Below are positions 7,955-15,761 of a DNA stretch of 35,479 bases, piece by piece. The notes below the pieces were generated by a model. That model was not told the origin of the DNA, made no database searches, and saw only the letters and a program-made list of their open reading frames with translations. Position 1 is the stretch's first letter, and the number at the start of each line of letters is the position of its first letter. Source of the stretch: Kiloniella laminariae DSM 19542. GTDB taxonomy: Bacteria > Pseudomonadota > Alphaproteobacteria > Kiloniellales > Kiloniellaceae. The position numbers were made by a program, and so were the translations under genes. Where the stretch lies: positions 1 through 35,479 of the forward strand of contig NZ_KB893143.1 in assembly GCF_000374005.1 (NCBI RefSeq), given 5' to 3'.

Positions 7955-8593
7955 ATGAAGAATTATCCTCACTCAAACCGAAAGGTGGACGAGAGAGGAG
8001 ATTTAAAAACGGAGGCTGATCGTAGCATCGCCCGGAAGTTTGGTGAGGAATTTTTCGATGGATCACGTGTGCAAGGCTATGGTGGGTTTAATTATGCACC
8101 GCATTTTTGGGAAAAAGTTGTCCCTGATTTTCAGATGCATTGGGGTTTAAAGGCTGGTGACTGTGTGCTTGATATTGGCTGTGCCAAAGGTTTTATGCTT
8201 TATGATATGATGCGCTTGATTCCAGGATTAACTGTTAGGGGACTTGATATTTCTGAGTACGCTATTGCCAATGCAATTGAAGCTGTTAAACCTTTCTGCC
8301 AAGTCGGTACGGCACTGGCACTGCCTTTTCCAGATAAAAGTATTGACGTTACGATCTCCATTGCTGCGATTCATAATTTGGATCGTGGTGATTGTATAAA
8401 GGCCCTTAAAGAGATTGAAAGAGTTTCTCGAAAAGGAAGCTTTGTAACAGTTAGTTCGTATAGAGATTCAGAAGAAGAAAAAAGACAGTATGCTTGGAAT
8501 TTGACTGCGAAAACAATATTAAGTGTTAACGAATGGAAGGAATTGTTCGAGGAATCTGGATATACTGGTGATTATTACTGGTTTATTGCATAA
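7955..8593 (+). CDS. Class I SAM-dependent methyltransferase
   Basis: About 212 residues from the ATG at 7955, which has GAGAAG eight bases upstream. A GTG at 7934 preceded by AGGGG is an alternative start adding seven residues. The fold is a compact Methyltransf_11-type domain: VLDIGCAKGFML is motif I, VRGLDISEYAI binds the SAM ribose, and LPFPDKSIDVTISIAAIHNL is the motif following strand 4. The N-terminal RKFGEEFFDG...GYGGFNY segment occurs in a family of methyltransferases in sugar and glycan clusters. It is followed by a 206-base non-coding gap, so it may end a transcription unit. Substrate unknown. Confidence 0.8.
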   Translation: MKNYPHSNRKVDERGDLKTEADRSIARKFGEEFFDGSRVQGYGGFNYAPHFWEKVVPDFQMHWGLKAGDCVLDIGCAKGFMLYDMMRLIPGLTVRGLDISEYAIANAIEAVKPFCQVGTALALPFPDKSIDVTISIAAIHNLDRGDCIKALKEIERVSRKGSFVTVSSYRDSEEEKRQYAWNLTAKTILSVNEWKELFEESGYTGDYYWFIA

Positions 8594-8729
8594 TTGTGTT
8601 TGGTTATTGGGGATGTTTTTTTGGTATGCCGATTTGTTATGTTTCTCTATTTAGTTGATGAAGGGCGATATTTATTTTGGGCATTGATTTTTTTAAATAA
8701 ATATTTTCGGAAGACGGCTGTTTTTTATC

Positions 8730-8752
8730 TAGATTAGATTCAGTTTAATCTA
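8730..8752. promoter_or_regulatory. Inverted repeat upstream of the E1 gene
   Basis: TAGATTA at 8730-8736 and TAATCTA at 8746-8752 form a perfect 7-base inverted repeat with a 9-base spacer. The gap 8594-8799 is otherwise AT-rich with no gene. The repeat lies about 50 bases before the E1 start, where an operator or mRNA hairpin would be expected. No T run follows it, so it is a poor terminator. Function is not shown by the sequence. Confidence 0.25.
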
Positions 8753-8799
8753 TTGTTGAGCGTTTTGTATGATGTATGCGAAATAATTCAGGCAGAATC

Positions 8800-10761
8800 A
8801 TGAAGTCAAATATAGAGAAATATAAAAAAATTCTATTTACTCGCCGATTTGAAGAGCGATTACTTTCTGAGTTTGAGAATAATCAGATTAGAGGAACAAC
8901 GCATACTTCAATTGGGCAAGAGGCAGTTGCCGTTGCTGCGATGTCAGCGTTGGGCGAAAATGATGTTGTATTCTCAACGCATCGTTGTCATGCCCATTTC
9001 TTGGCATATGGTGGGGAGCCTCTCGCACTTTTGCACGAAATTATGGGTCATGAAGATGGTATTTGCCAAGGATATGGAGGATCTCAACATATTCATTGGC
9101 GCCAATTTTATTCCAATGGAATACAAGGTGGAAATTTACCTGTAGCTGCTGGTGCAGCGATGGCAGAGAAGCTCAATAATTCGAATGCTGTCGTCATGTG
9201 TTTTTTTGGAGATGGAACTCTTGGTGAGGGCGTGTTGTATGAGAGTTTTAATCTGGCATCTTTATGGAAATTGCCAGTTTTGTTCGTACTTGAAAATAAT
9301 CGCTACGCACAAAGTACGCCAATTGAAAAGGGGGTAGCAGGTAGTCTAAGTGATAGAGGGAGGGCTTTTGGAATTTCTGTAGATGAGATTGAAAGTAATG
9401 AGATTGGCGAACTTGAGGCAAGGTTCCATTCTGCTGTAAATTCCGTGAGGAAAACGGGCGCCCCTTTTTTGCAGATTATTCATTCATATCGTCTTGGTCC
9501 ACATAGTAAAGGAGATGATCACAGGAGTAGTGAAGAGATAAGATTTTGGAAAAAACAGGATCCATTATTTCTTGCTGGTCAAAAAATAGCTCCTCAGGTG
9601 CTGGAAAAATTGTCGCAAGACGTCACTAATACAATTGATAATCTTTTTTCCGTAGCGATATCAACACGGTACACTAATCAACGTAAGCCTCCTTTGCCAC
9701 GTCAATTGCCTGATCTGTATGATGGAACTGAAGCTTGGGTGAGTGGAGGAGAGACGGCTTGTGTAAGAAGGTTAAACGAAACGTTCGCTATGCTACTTTC
9801 CAGTCAACCGAATGTTCATTTTATTGGTGAAGATATTGATGCTCCATATGGTGGTGCATTTAAAGTCATGGGAGATCTTTCACAATTTTTTCCTAAGCAG
9901 GTTCATTCTTCACCCATTTCTGAGGCTGGAATTACAGGACTTGCTAATGGCATGGCGTTGCGTGGATTAAGGCCTATAGTTGAAATAATGTTTGGAGATT
10001 TTTTGACCTTGGTTGTTGACCAGGTCGTCAACCATGCTGCTAAATTTGGTGCGATGTATGGTAATAATGTTTGTTGCCCGGTGATTATCCGTACGCCAGT
10101 GGGAGGCTACCGTGGCTACGGCCCGACCCACAGCCAATGTCTGGAAAAGTTGTTCTTTGGAATACCTGGTTTAATCGTAACGGCATTAAGTCCGATACAT
10201 GCGCCTGAGCTTTTGTGGCGTAGAATGTTAGAGATAGATATACCTTGTCTTCATATTGAAAACAAAACCTTATACGGACGATATTTTATTCCGAAAACTG
10301 ATGGCCGTGTGGCTGGATTTTTAGCTTCATCCTATGGAGATTTTTTTCCGACACTGTTTTTAAATCCAGTTGCAAAAAATGAATCTGTCGATTTGACGAT
10401 TATAGCTTATGGAGGAATGGTAGAGCTTGCTCTTGACGTTTCTCGCCAGTTATTTGTTGAATCGGAAAAGATTGTTGAGGTTGTCGTGCCCAGTATGATT
10501 TCTCCAATACCTATCGACGCAATTTATTCCGCAGCCCAAAGAACAGATGCGATAATCACTTTGGAAGAAGGTACAAAAGCGAATGGGTGGGGGGCTGAAA
10601 TTATCGCACAGTTGAGTGAAATAATGGGGGAAAGCTTACCTAAAGTTATGAGAATTGCGGCTTTAGACACTATAATCCCGAGTAGTATTGAGCTTGAAGC
10701 GTTGGTTCTGCCCCGTATGGATACAATTATTAAACATGCAAAATCGTTGATGAGAAGATGA
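8800..10761 (+). CDS. Fused alpha-beta E1 component of a 2-oxoacid dehydrogenase (TPP-dependent)
   Basis: About 653 residues combining both halves of a heterotetrameric-type E1. The alpha half (about 1-300) has the TPP motif GDG at 137-139 and NN at 166-167, preceded by STHRCHAHFLAYGG and followed by YRLGPHSKGDDHR, matching the E1-alpha regulatory loop. The beta half (from about 315) has FIGEDIDAPYGGAF and the catalytic-type SPISEAGITG (E375). Such enzymes decarboxylate a 2-oxoacid and load the acyl group on a lipoyl arm. The ATG at 8800 has AGG eight bases before it; an in-frame ATG at 8776 does not. It overlaps the next gene, a lipoyl-domain sugar acyltransferase, by four bases, with no E2 core or E3 nearby. 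That implies a biosynthetic role in glycan acylation instead of central metabolism. The 2-oxoacid used is unknown. Confidence 0.8.
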   Translation: MKSNIEKYKKILFTRRFEERLLSEFENNQIRGTTHTSIGQEAVAVAAMSALGENDVVFSTHRCHAHFLAYGGEPLALLHEIMGHEDGICQGYGGSQHIHWRQFYSNGIQGGNLPVAAGAAMAEKLNNSNAVVMCFFGDGTLGEGVLYESFNLASLWKLPVLFVLENNRYAQSTPIEKGVAGSLSDRGRAFGISVDEIESNEIGELEARFHSAVNSVRKTGAPFLQIIHSYRLGPHSKGDDHRSSEEIRFWKKQDPLFLAGQKIAPQVLEKLSQDVTNTIDNLFSVAISTRYTNQRKPPLPRQLPDLYDGTEAWVSGGETACVRRLNETFAMLLSSQPNVHFIGEDIDAPYGGAFKVMGDLSQFFPKQVHSSPISEAGITGLANGMALRGLRPIVEIMFGDFLTLVVDQVVNHAAKFGAMYGNNVCCPVIIRTPVGGYRGYGPTHSQCLEKLFFGIPGLIVTALSPIHAPELLWRRMLEIDIPCLHIENKTLYGRYFIPKTDGRVAGFLASSYGDFFPTLFLNPVAKNESVDLTIIAYGGMVELALDVSRQLFVESEKIVEVVVPSMISPIPIDAIYSAAQRTDAIITLEEGTKANGWGAEIIAQLSEIMGESLPKVMRIAALDTIIPSSIELEALVLPRMDTIIKHAKSLMRR

Positions 10762-11846
10762 CTAATCCAATCTACATACCCAGAGTTAATGCAAATGACG
10801 ATATGGTCGTCGTTGTCAGTCTTAATGTGTCTGGAGGAGATATGGTCAATGTTGATGCTGTCTTGGGTCAAGTTGAAACAACAAAAGCGACGATTGATAT
10901 TGTTTCTACTGCTAATGGGTATTTCTACCCCAGGGTTGAAATTGGTGAGATTCTTCCAGTAGGTAATCTGTTTGGACACGTTCTAGATAATGAAGATCCA
11001 ATTTTTCTTGAAACTAAAAATGAAAAGCCATGGGACAGAGCACAGCTGCTCGTTTCAGATGCTGCTCGTGCATTATTGGATAAGCATGGATTAGCCCTTG
11101 ATAATTTCTCAAATAATCAGGCCCTAAGGGCTGAGGACGTCGTTCAGTATCTCGGGTTGATCAACAAGAAAGCCATGTCTAATGATTTTGTGGCGAAAAT
11201 CAACTCTGTTCCGAACCCCTTAATAATTTATGGAGCGGGACGTCATGGGCTTGTGGTATATGATGCTGTAATTGCGGGAGGTGAATATACGCCGGTTCTT
11301 TTGGTGGATGATAGCCCTGATTTGGATGACGGTTTTTATGACTTACCGATTTTGTCCCTTGATCAGTTAGAGCAAGTTGTATTTGAGACAGTCCCTTTTT
11401 TCCATATTGCAATCGGGGCTGTACCGTTGGCGAAAGAAGCCAGGAAAAAATGTCAAGATTTAGGGTTCGCCTCGGCAAAAGTTATCCACCCAATGGCATA
11501 TGTTTCTCCTTTAGCCGAAGTTGGTGAAGGTGTTTTTATTGGGCCGCAAACGGTTGTTGGCCCCAAAGTTGTTATAGGTGACATGGTTCACGTTAATAAT
11601 GGCGCAACTATTGCACATCATTGTTCTGTTGGTTGTTATGCACGTATCAGTGATGGGGCGCATTTAGGAGGGGCCGTCTCTGTCGGCGAAGGGACATTAA
11701 TAGGTATAGGTTGTGCGATTAATAAGGATATTGTGATTGGTTGTAATTGTACGGTCGTTTCTGGGGTAACGGTATTTGACAATCTGGAAGATAATATCGT
11801 TTTGCGGAGTGATGGAACCCTTTATTATTCTCGGCAAAGTGATTGA
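10758..11846 (+). CDS. Lipoyl domain + E3/E1-binding-like domain + NeuD/PglD-type sugar acyltransferase fusion
   Basis: A 362-residue three-part protein. Residues 1-75 form a biotinyl/lipoyl domain with the modifiable lysine K43 in VETTKATID. Residues about 98-133 (SDAARALLDKHGLAL...LRAEDVVQYL) look like the peripheral subunit-binding domain of E2 proteins, though the usual GTGxxGR loop is shortened. Residues about 154-350 are a NeuD/PglD acyltransferase: a Rossmann start IIYGAGRHG, then hexapeptide repeats with the catalytic-type His in ATIAHHCSVG (H287/H288). The start overlaps the E1 stop (ATGA). The E2 catalytic core is replaced by a sugar acyltransferase, so the likely role is transfer of an E1-generated acyl group from lipoyl-lysine to an amino sugar. 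Domains are visible; the direct transfer is inference. It might instead use acyl-CoA in the usual way. Confidence 0.78.
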   Translation: MTNPIYIPRVNANDDMVVVVSLNVSGGDMVNVDAVLGQVETTKATIDIVSTANGYFYPRVEIGEILPVGNLFGHVLDNEDPIFLETKNEKPWDRAQLLVSDAARALLDKHGLALDNFSNNQALRAEDVVQYLGLINKKAMSNDFVAKINSVPNPLIIYGAGRHGLVVYDAVIAGGEYTPVLLVDDSPDLDDGFYDLPILSLDQLEQVVFETVPFFHIAIGAVPLAKEARKKCQDLGFASAKVIHPMAYVSPLAEVGEGVFIGPQTVVGPKVVIGDMVHVNNGATIAHHCSVGCYARISDGAHLGGAVSVGEGTLIGIGCAINKDIVIGCNCTVVSGVTVFDNLEDNIVLRSDGTLYYSRQSD

Positions 11847-11864
11847 TTTATTGAGAGGTCGCAG

Positions 11865-13172
11865 TTGAGCTCGGACATTAAAAAAAGAGATATGATTAAT
11901 GAATTGACCGAAATTCTTGATTCAGGAGATTTGACTAAAGCCGTTATTTTTTACGATGAAACTCTTGGAAAATACCCTGAATGTTCAGAGATTTTGAGTC
12001 TGCGAAACGGTATCATTGTGCGTATTCGAAAAGCAATATCAGAGGTTACAGGAAAAGAAGGAATTGATGCTTTAGCTAAATTTAGTAAATCACCAGAAAT
12101 AGCTCATCTTGATGTTGGAAATGGATGTAATCTGCGATGTGTGTATTGTTGGGAGGCAACACGGCCTGAGCACTTGAATGTGGTTGCTCTTCCGACAGAA
12201 GAATTAAAAAAGAAATTAATATGGATGAAAGATATTGGGGTCAAGAAAGCTCGTATTAGTGGATTTGGCGAAGTTACAATTATGCCGAATTGGGCCGAAG
12301 TTGTTCGTTTTGCACAAGAATTAGGATTAAAGACTGGATTAATTACAAATCTTTCTAAACGATTATCAGAAAAAGAAATAGAAGTATTGGCTGGTGTTGA
12401 TGAAATTACAATCAGCGTGGATACCCTAAATGAAGAGAAGTCAGCTGAAATTCGAAAAGGTTTGAGAATTGAGGTGCTTAAAGATAACCTACGGGCTTTA
12501 CGGTTAAAGAAGCCCTATCCTTCTGCACCAATAATCGGCTGGAATTCGGTGACTATGGCCGAAACGCTTGATGATTTAGCCCAGCTTGTTGAGGAGGGGA
12601 TTGAATTTGGGGCACATGGTTTCATGTTTAATTCAATGTTTGTACTCCAAGGGTTGAAGGGGGCAACGCCGATCGGTTTTCTGCCTCCAGCAGGAATCCT
12701 TTATGCCAAGGAATGCCTACTCCGAGCTCAGAAAATTGCAAAAGATGCCGGGAGGTACTGTATTATTGATGCTGCCCTTTACGACCTCATTATGGGTAAT
12801 AACCAGGTAAAAAATAAATGTAATACAGCACCTTCTGGTGTTGTTATCGGGAAATCTAACCAAAGCCATTATCTCGAAGGATATTTCGAACCTGTTCGTC
12901 CAGGTAATACTAGACTTTGCCTTCATCCTTGGAATCACTTGACCTTGACAGGGAAGACCGAAGTAGCTGTGTGTTGTGAGGTTGGTGGTGTTGAATTGCC
13001 TGCTGAGAATACTTACTCGTCGGGTCCGTTGTTTGAGCTAAAAAAGGGTTTGTTAACAGGGAATTTAGCACAGAATTGCCAAAAATGCCGACTTGCTCCA
13101 GAAGTGTCAGTCGAAGCACAGCAGTATAATGTATTAAAATTATATCGTAAAACAGGCAACTCGCCATCGTGA
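11865..13172 (+). CDS. Radical SAM protein with C-terminal SPASM-like cysteines
   Basis: A 435-residue radical SAM enzyme. The [4Fe-4S] motif CNLRCVYC places C88, C92 and C95; RISGFGEVT and ITISVD follow as expected for the partial TIM barrel. The C-terminal part has further cysteines (CLHPWNHLTLTG, VAVCCEVGG, NCQKCRL) resembling a SPASM/twitch auxiliary cluster domain. The first 70 residues are helical and TPR-like (AVIFYDETLGKYPECSEILSL). The TTG start has AGAGG at proper spacing. The next gene starts inside its stop codon (GTGA). In glycan clusters such proteins may carry out radical sugar chemistry (dehydrogenation, dehydration or epimerisation), but no reaction can be assigned here. Confidence 0.8.
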   Translation: MSSDIKKRDMINELTEILDSGDLTKAVIFYDETLGKYPECSEILSLRNGIIVRIRKAISEVTGKEGIDALAKFSKSPEIAHLDVGNGCNLRCVYCWEATRPEHLNVVALPTEELKKKLIWMKDIGVKKARISGFGEVTIMPNWAEVVRFAQELGLKTGLITNLSKRLSEKEIEVLAGVDEITISVDTLNEEKSAEIRKGLRIEVLKDNLRALRLKKPYPSAPIIGWNSVTMAETLDDLAQLVEEGIEFGAHGFMFNSMFVLQGLKGATPIGFLPPAGILYAKECLLRAQKIAKDAGRYCIIDAALYDLIMGNNQVKNKCNTAPSGVVIGKSNQSHYLEGYFEPVRPGNTRLCLHPWNHLTLTGKTEVAVCCEVGGVELPAENTYSSGPLFELKKGLLTGNLAQNCQKCRLAPEVSVEAQQYNVLKLYRKTGNSPS

Positions 13173-14386
13173 AAAAAGCTATTGTTAATGTGGTTCCTTC
13201 TATAACAAATGAGTTCTTGCTTGAAGAGTCATGCCGTGAATCTTTTTTTGTTGAACGGGACAGAAAATTAGTTGTTCTCGTCGCGGACCGCCTCTTGGGA
13301 CGATATGAGAAAATAGGATCTGCTTTGGCCGCAGTGGGTCAACGGGTGATATTCCTTTGCGGTGAAGATCTTACCGTCCCCCTAGATTGGGCAGCATCTG
13401 TTCTGAAATATGATTCTCATGAACATGCATTGTTACTCGCCTGCAAATTCAATCCTGTTGTTTATCATGTCTTTTGCAGTTGGTTCTTTCAAGTTGGGTT
13501 TTTGTTTACAAAGTACAGACCAGGTCCTGTCATTATTGATGATTATGATGTTCTTACGGGTATGATACAGGAAAATCATCCCGATTACTCATCTTTTCAG
13601 AAGCTAGAAGTTAAGACTTTACTTGCTGCTGATGGACATTCATGCCGATCAATAGAGACGCAAATTATCAATCGTCAGGTAGGTGGTTTGCGAGGGGTAA
13701 GAGGGTTTTTCCCTGATTCTTGCTGGAACAGTGAAGCCGAAATACTGACTATCCCGAGAAAGCGAGATGAGTTGCATCTTGTGTATCAGGGGAATGTCTA
13801 TACTCGATTTGATGATGGGAGCGATCCTGCAAACTTCCATCCTTGGCTTGCCAGACACTGTCAGGCTCAAAGAATACACTATCATTTGTATCCAACTAAT
13901 TTTCCTCTCGATAAGAGTAATGATTCTATTTATCAGCCATTGATAAGAGAAAATAAGAGTAATCCGTATTTCCATCTACATCGTACGTTGTCAGCAAGTG
14001 AATTAATTGTTGAGCAAAGAAAATTTGATGCTGGCATACTTATTATGTCGAATAAATCTGATGGCCCTGAAACATCTACGTATACTTTGAGAAAATACGA
14101 ATATTGTATGAGTAATAAAATTTTTGATTTTTTTGATTCAGGACTACCAGTATTAATATTTCCGGCTAAATTTCTTTCTGCAATTGCCAAGAGATATGGG
14201 GGGGCGGTGGTTTTGAAACAGGAAAATCTGTTAAACCTGCGCGATTTTGTTAAAGGTCTTGATTTTGATAAGTTAAGAGAAGGGGCGTTGGCGTCTCGTC
14301 AAGCATATGACCATCGGAAAATGGGCCCCCGCCTTGTGACTTTTTATGATAAAGTAGTTGAGGTTGCTTATGAGTTTGGAAGATAG
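13169..14386 (+). CDS. Probable GT-B glycosyltransferase
   Basis: A 405-residue protein with a GT-B look. The N-terminal half has strand-turn repeats (VVLVADRLLG, VIFLCGEDL) and PGPVIIDDYDVLTGM; the C-terminal half has LHLVYQGNVY and the donor-site-like KYEYCMSNKIFDFFDSGLPVLIF followed by YGGAVVL. That last segment is typical of the nucleotide-sugar-binding end of glycosyltransferases in O-antigen clusters. The GTG start overlaps the stop of the preceding radical SAM gene by four bases, indicating coupled translation and perhaps a linked function. A G7 run at 14198-14204 lies near the 3' end. Exact family and donor are unclear. Confidence 0.6.
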   Translation: MKKAIVNVVPSITNEFLLEESCRESFFVERDRKLVVLVADRLLGRYEKIGSALAAVGQRVIFLCGEDLTVPLDWAASVLKYDSHEHALLLACKFNPVVYHVFCSWFFQVGFLFTKYRPGPVIIDDYDVLTGMIQENHPDYSSFQKLEVKTLLAADGHSCRSIETQIINRQVGGLRGVRGFFPDSCWNSEAEILTIPRKRDELHLVYQGNVYTRFDDGSDPANFHPWLARHCQAQRIHYHLYPTNFPLDKSNDSIYQPLIRENKSNPYFHLHRTLSASELIVEQRKFDAGILIMSNKSDGPETSTYTLRKYEYCMSNKIFDFFDSGLPVLIFPAKFLSAIAKRYGGAVVLKQENLLNLRDFVKGLDFDKLREGALASRQAYDHRKMGPRLVTFYDKVVEVAYEFGR

Positions 14387-14391
14387 AAAAC

Positions 14392-14415
14392 AACCTCCGG
14401 TTATTGAGGTTTTCT
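14392..14415 (+). terminator. Weak terminator-like hairpin
   Basis: AACCTC (14392-14397) pairs with GAGGTT (14406-14411) around an eight-base loop, with TTCT after the stem. It sits six bases after the glycosyltransferase stop, in an 81-base gap. The stem is short, so partial termination or attenuation is more likely than a full stop; the next gene is on the same strand. Confidence 0.3.
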
Positions 14416-14467
14416 ATGTGGCGTAAAAATTGCGTTAGATTTACGTACAATGAAAGCGAGATCATAA

Positions 14468-15745
14468 ATGTCTACAAACACTGCTAAATTGTCGTATCTT
14501 GATTTGGGAAAAAAGATTGAAGGCCATGCACCAAGAGTTCGGCACCTTCAGGAGTTTGGCTATACTTATCCTACTCATCTGACATTAGGCTTGGTGACGT
14601 ATTGTGATCAGTTTTGTAAAGGCTGTTATGCTGGTAGTTACCGCTTTAATCCGAAGATCATGTTCACTGCTTCACTTGAGGTTCTTAAGTCTCAATTGAA
14701 GCAGGCAGCTTCTGTGGGGAGGGAATATGAAGAAATATCTCATCCATTTTATTCTAAAGAAACTCTTGGTTTAAAGGCTGTTACGCTTGTTGGATCAGGT
14801 GAACCTTTATTGTATCCGCATCTTACTCAACTGCTGTACTATATGAAAGATGAGCTCGGATTAGATATTGGGATATATACAAACGGAAATAATATGGGTG
14901 ATAAAGGAGATTCCCCAAAAGATTTTATCGCCACGAGCATGCTAGAAACGATGCGTTTTATTCGTGTTTCTCTTGATGCAGCCTCGTCTGAAACTCATGC
15001 GATTGAACGAGGTGTTAAAGGGCAATTTTCAACAATTATTAAAAATATTGAAAACCTTGTGAAGAGAAGAGACGTACTCGGGCTAAGTGAACCGACCCTG
15101 GGAATTCAATTCACAGTTGATGATCATAATAGCCACGAAATTATCAAAATAGCTGAAATTGCTGCAGATTTAGGGGTTGATTATCTTGCTTATAAGCCGA
15201 AGTACCTTGCCGCACATGTGAAAACTAGGATACGCAATACTTCGACATCTCTTGAAAGCATACAAAAAAGTATTGATGCAGCTAAAGAATACGAAAATTC
15301 TCGACTTTCCATACATGGCAAAGCAATTCAGTTCGAAGAAGTTTGGGGCGAAGAGAAGTTTAATGATGGATTACAATATCGTGGATGCACTGGAATATGG
15401 TTGACGGGGTATATGGACGTTGATGTTGAATCTCCTGATCGGGATGATGCAAATATGAGGTATTTCATCTGTGTAAATAAATCCAAGAGCAGTAAAATGG
15501 GGGATGGTCAATATGAATGGTCACATGGACCTATTGGGGCAAAAAGTGATTTTTCAATAGAGTGGCGGAAGGGGATAGGGGAGATGTCTGATAGAGTTCG
15601 CCTAAAGAACTGTATCGCTGGATGTCGTAATGATCCCCATAATCGCATCTTGGATGGATTGTTATTTGAGCCGTCAGATAAACTCAATGAGCTATCGCAA
15701 AATCGGATATCTTTGCCACGAGATTGTCACGGAAATCACCTGTAA
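14468..15745 (+). CDS. Radical SAM protein (second)
   Basis: A 425-residue radical SAM enzyme. The cluster-binding motif CDQFCKGC gives C46, C50 and C53; TLVGSGEPLLYPH and IYTNGN follow, and RVSLDAAS marks a later barrel strand. The C-terminal region has scattered cysteines (RGCTGIW, YFICVNKS, LKNCIAGCRNDPHN) that could hold an auxiliary Fe-S cluster. It is clearly distinct from the radical SAM protein at 11865. The next gene, an NAD-dependent epimerase/reductase, starts 16 bases after its stop. Radical SAM dehydratase plus NAD(P)H reductase pairs are known in aminoglycoside deoxygenation (AprD4/AprD3), so joint deoxygenation or epimerisation of a sugar is a reasonable inference, not a demonstrated role. 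Confidence 0.78.
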   Translation: MSTNTAKLSYLDLGKKIEGHAPRVRHLQEFGYTYPTHLTLGLVTYCDQFCKGCYAGSYRFNPKIMFTASLEVLKSQLKQAASVGREYEEISHPFYSKETLGLKAVTLVGSGEPLLYPHLTQLLYYMKDELGLDIGIYTNGNNMGDKGDSPKDFIATSMLETMRFIRVSLDAASSETHAIERGVKGQFSTIIKNIENLVKRRDVLGLSEPTLGIQFTVDDHNSHEIIKIAEIAADLGVDYLAYKPKYLAAHVKTRIRNTSTSLESIQKSIDAAKEYENSRLSIHGKAIQFEEVWGEEKFNDGLQYRGCTGIWLTGYMDVDVESPDRDDANMRYFICVNKSKSSKMGDGQYEWSHGPIGAKSDFSIEWRKGIGEMSDRVRLKNCIAGCRNDPHNRILDGLLFEPSDKLNELSQNRISLPRDCHGNHL

Positions 15746-15761
15746 CGTACCCAAGGATGAA

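Noticed and set aside
8800-11846. An ordinary pyruvate, branched-chain or acetoin dehydrogenase operon
   Set aside because: There is no E2 acyltransferase core and no E3 gene; the lipoyl protein ends in a NeuD/PglD-type acyltransferase, and all neighbours are glycan genes.
15630-15761. An N-terminal extension of the first epimerase
   Set aside because: It lies inside the radical SAM gene; the ATG at 15762 follows AAGGATGA and gives the normal distance to the NAD-binding loop.
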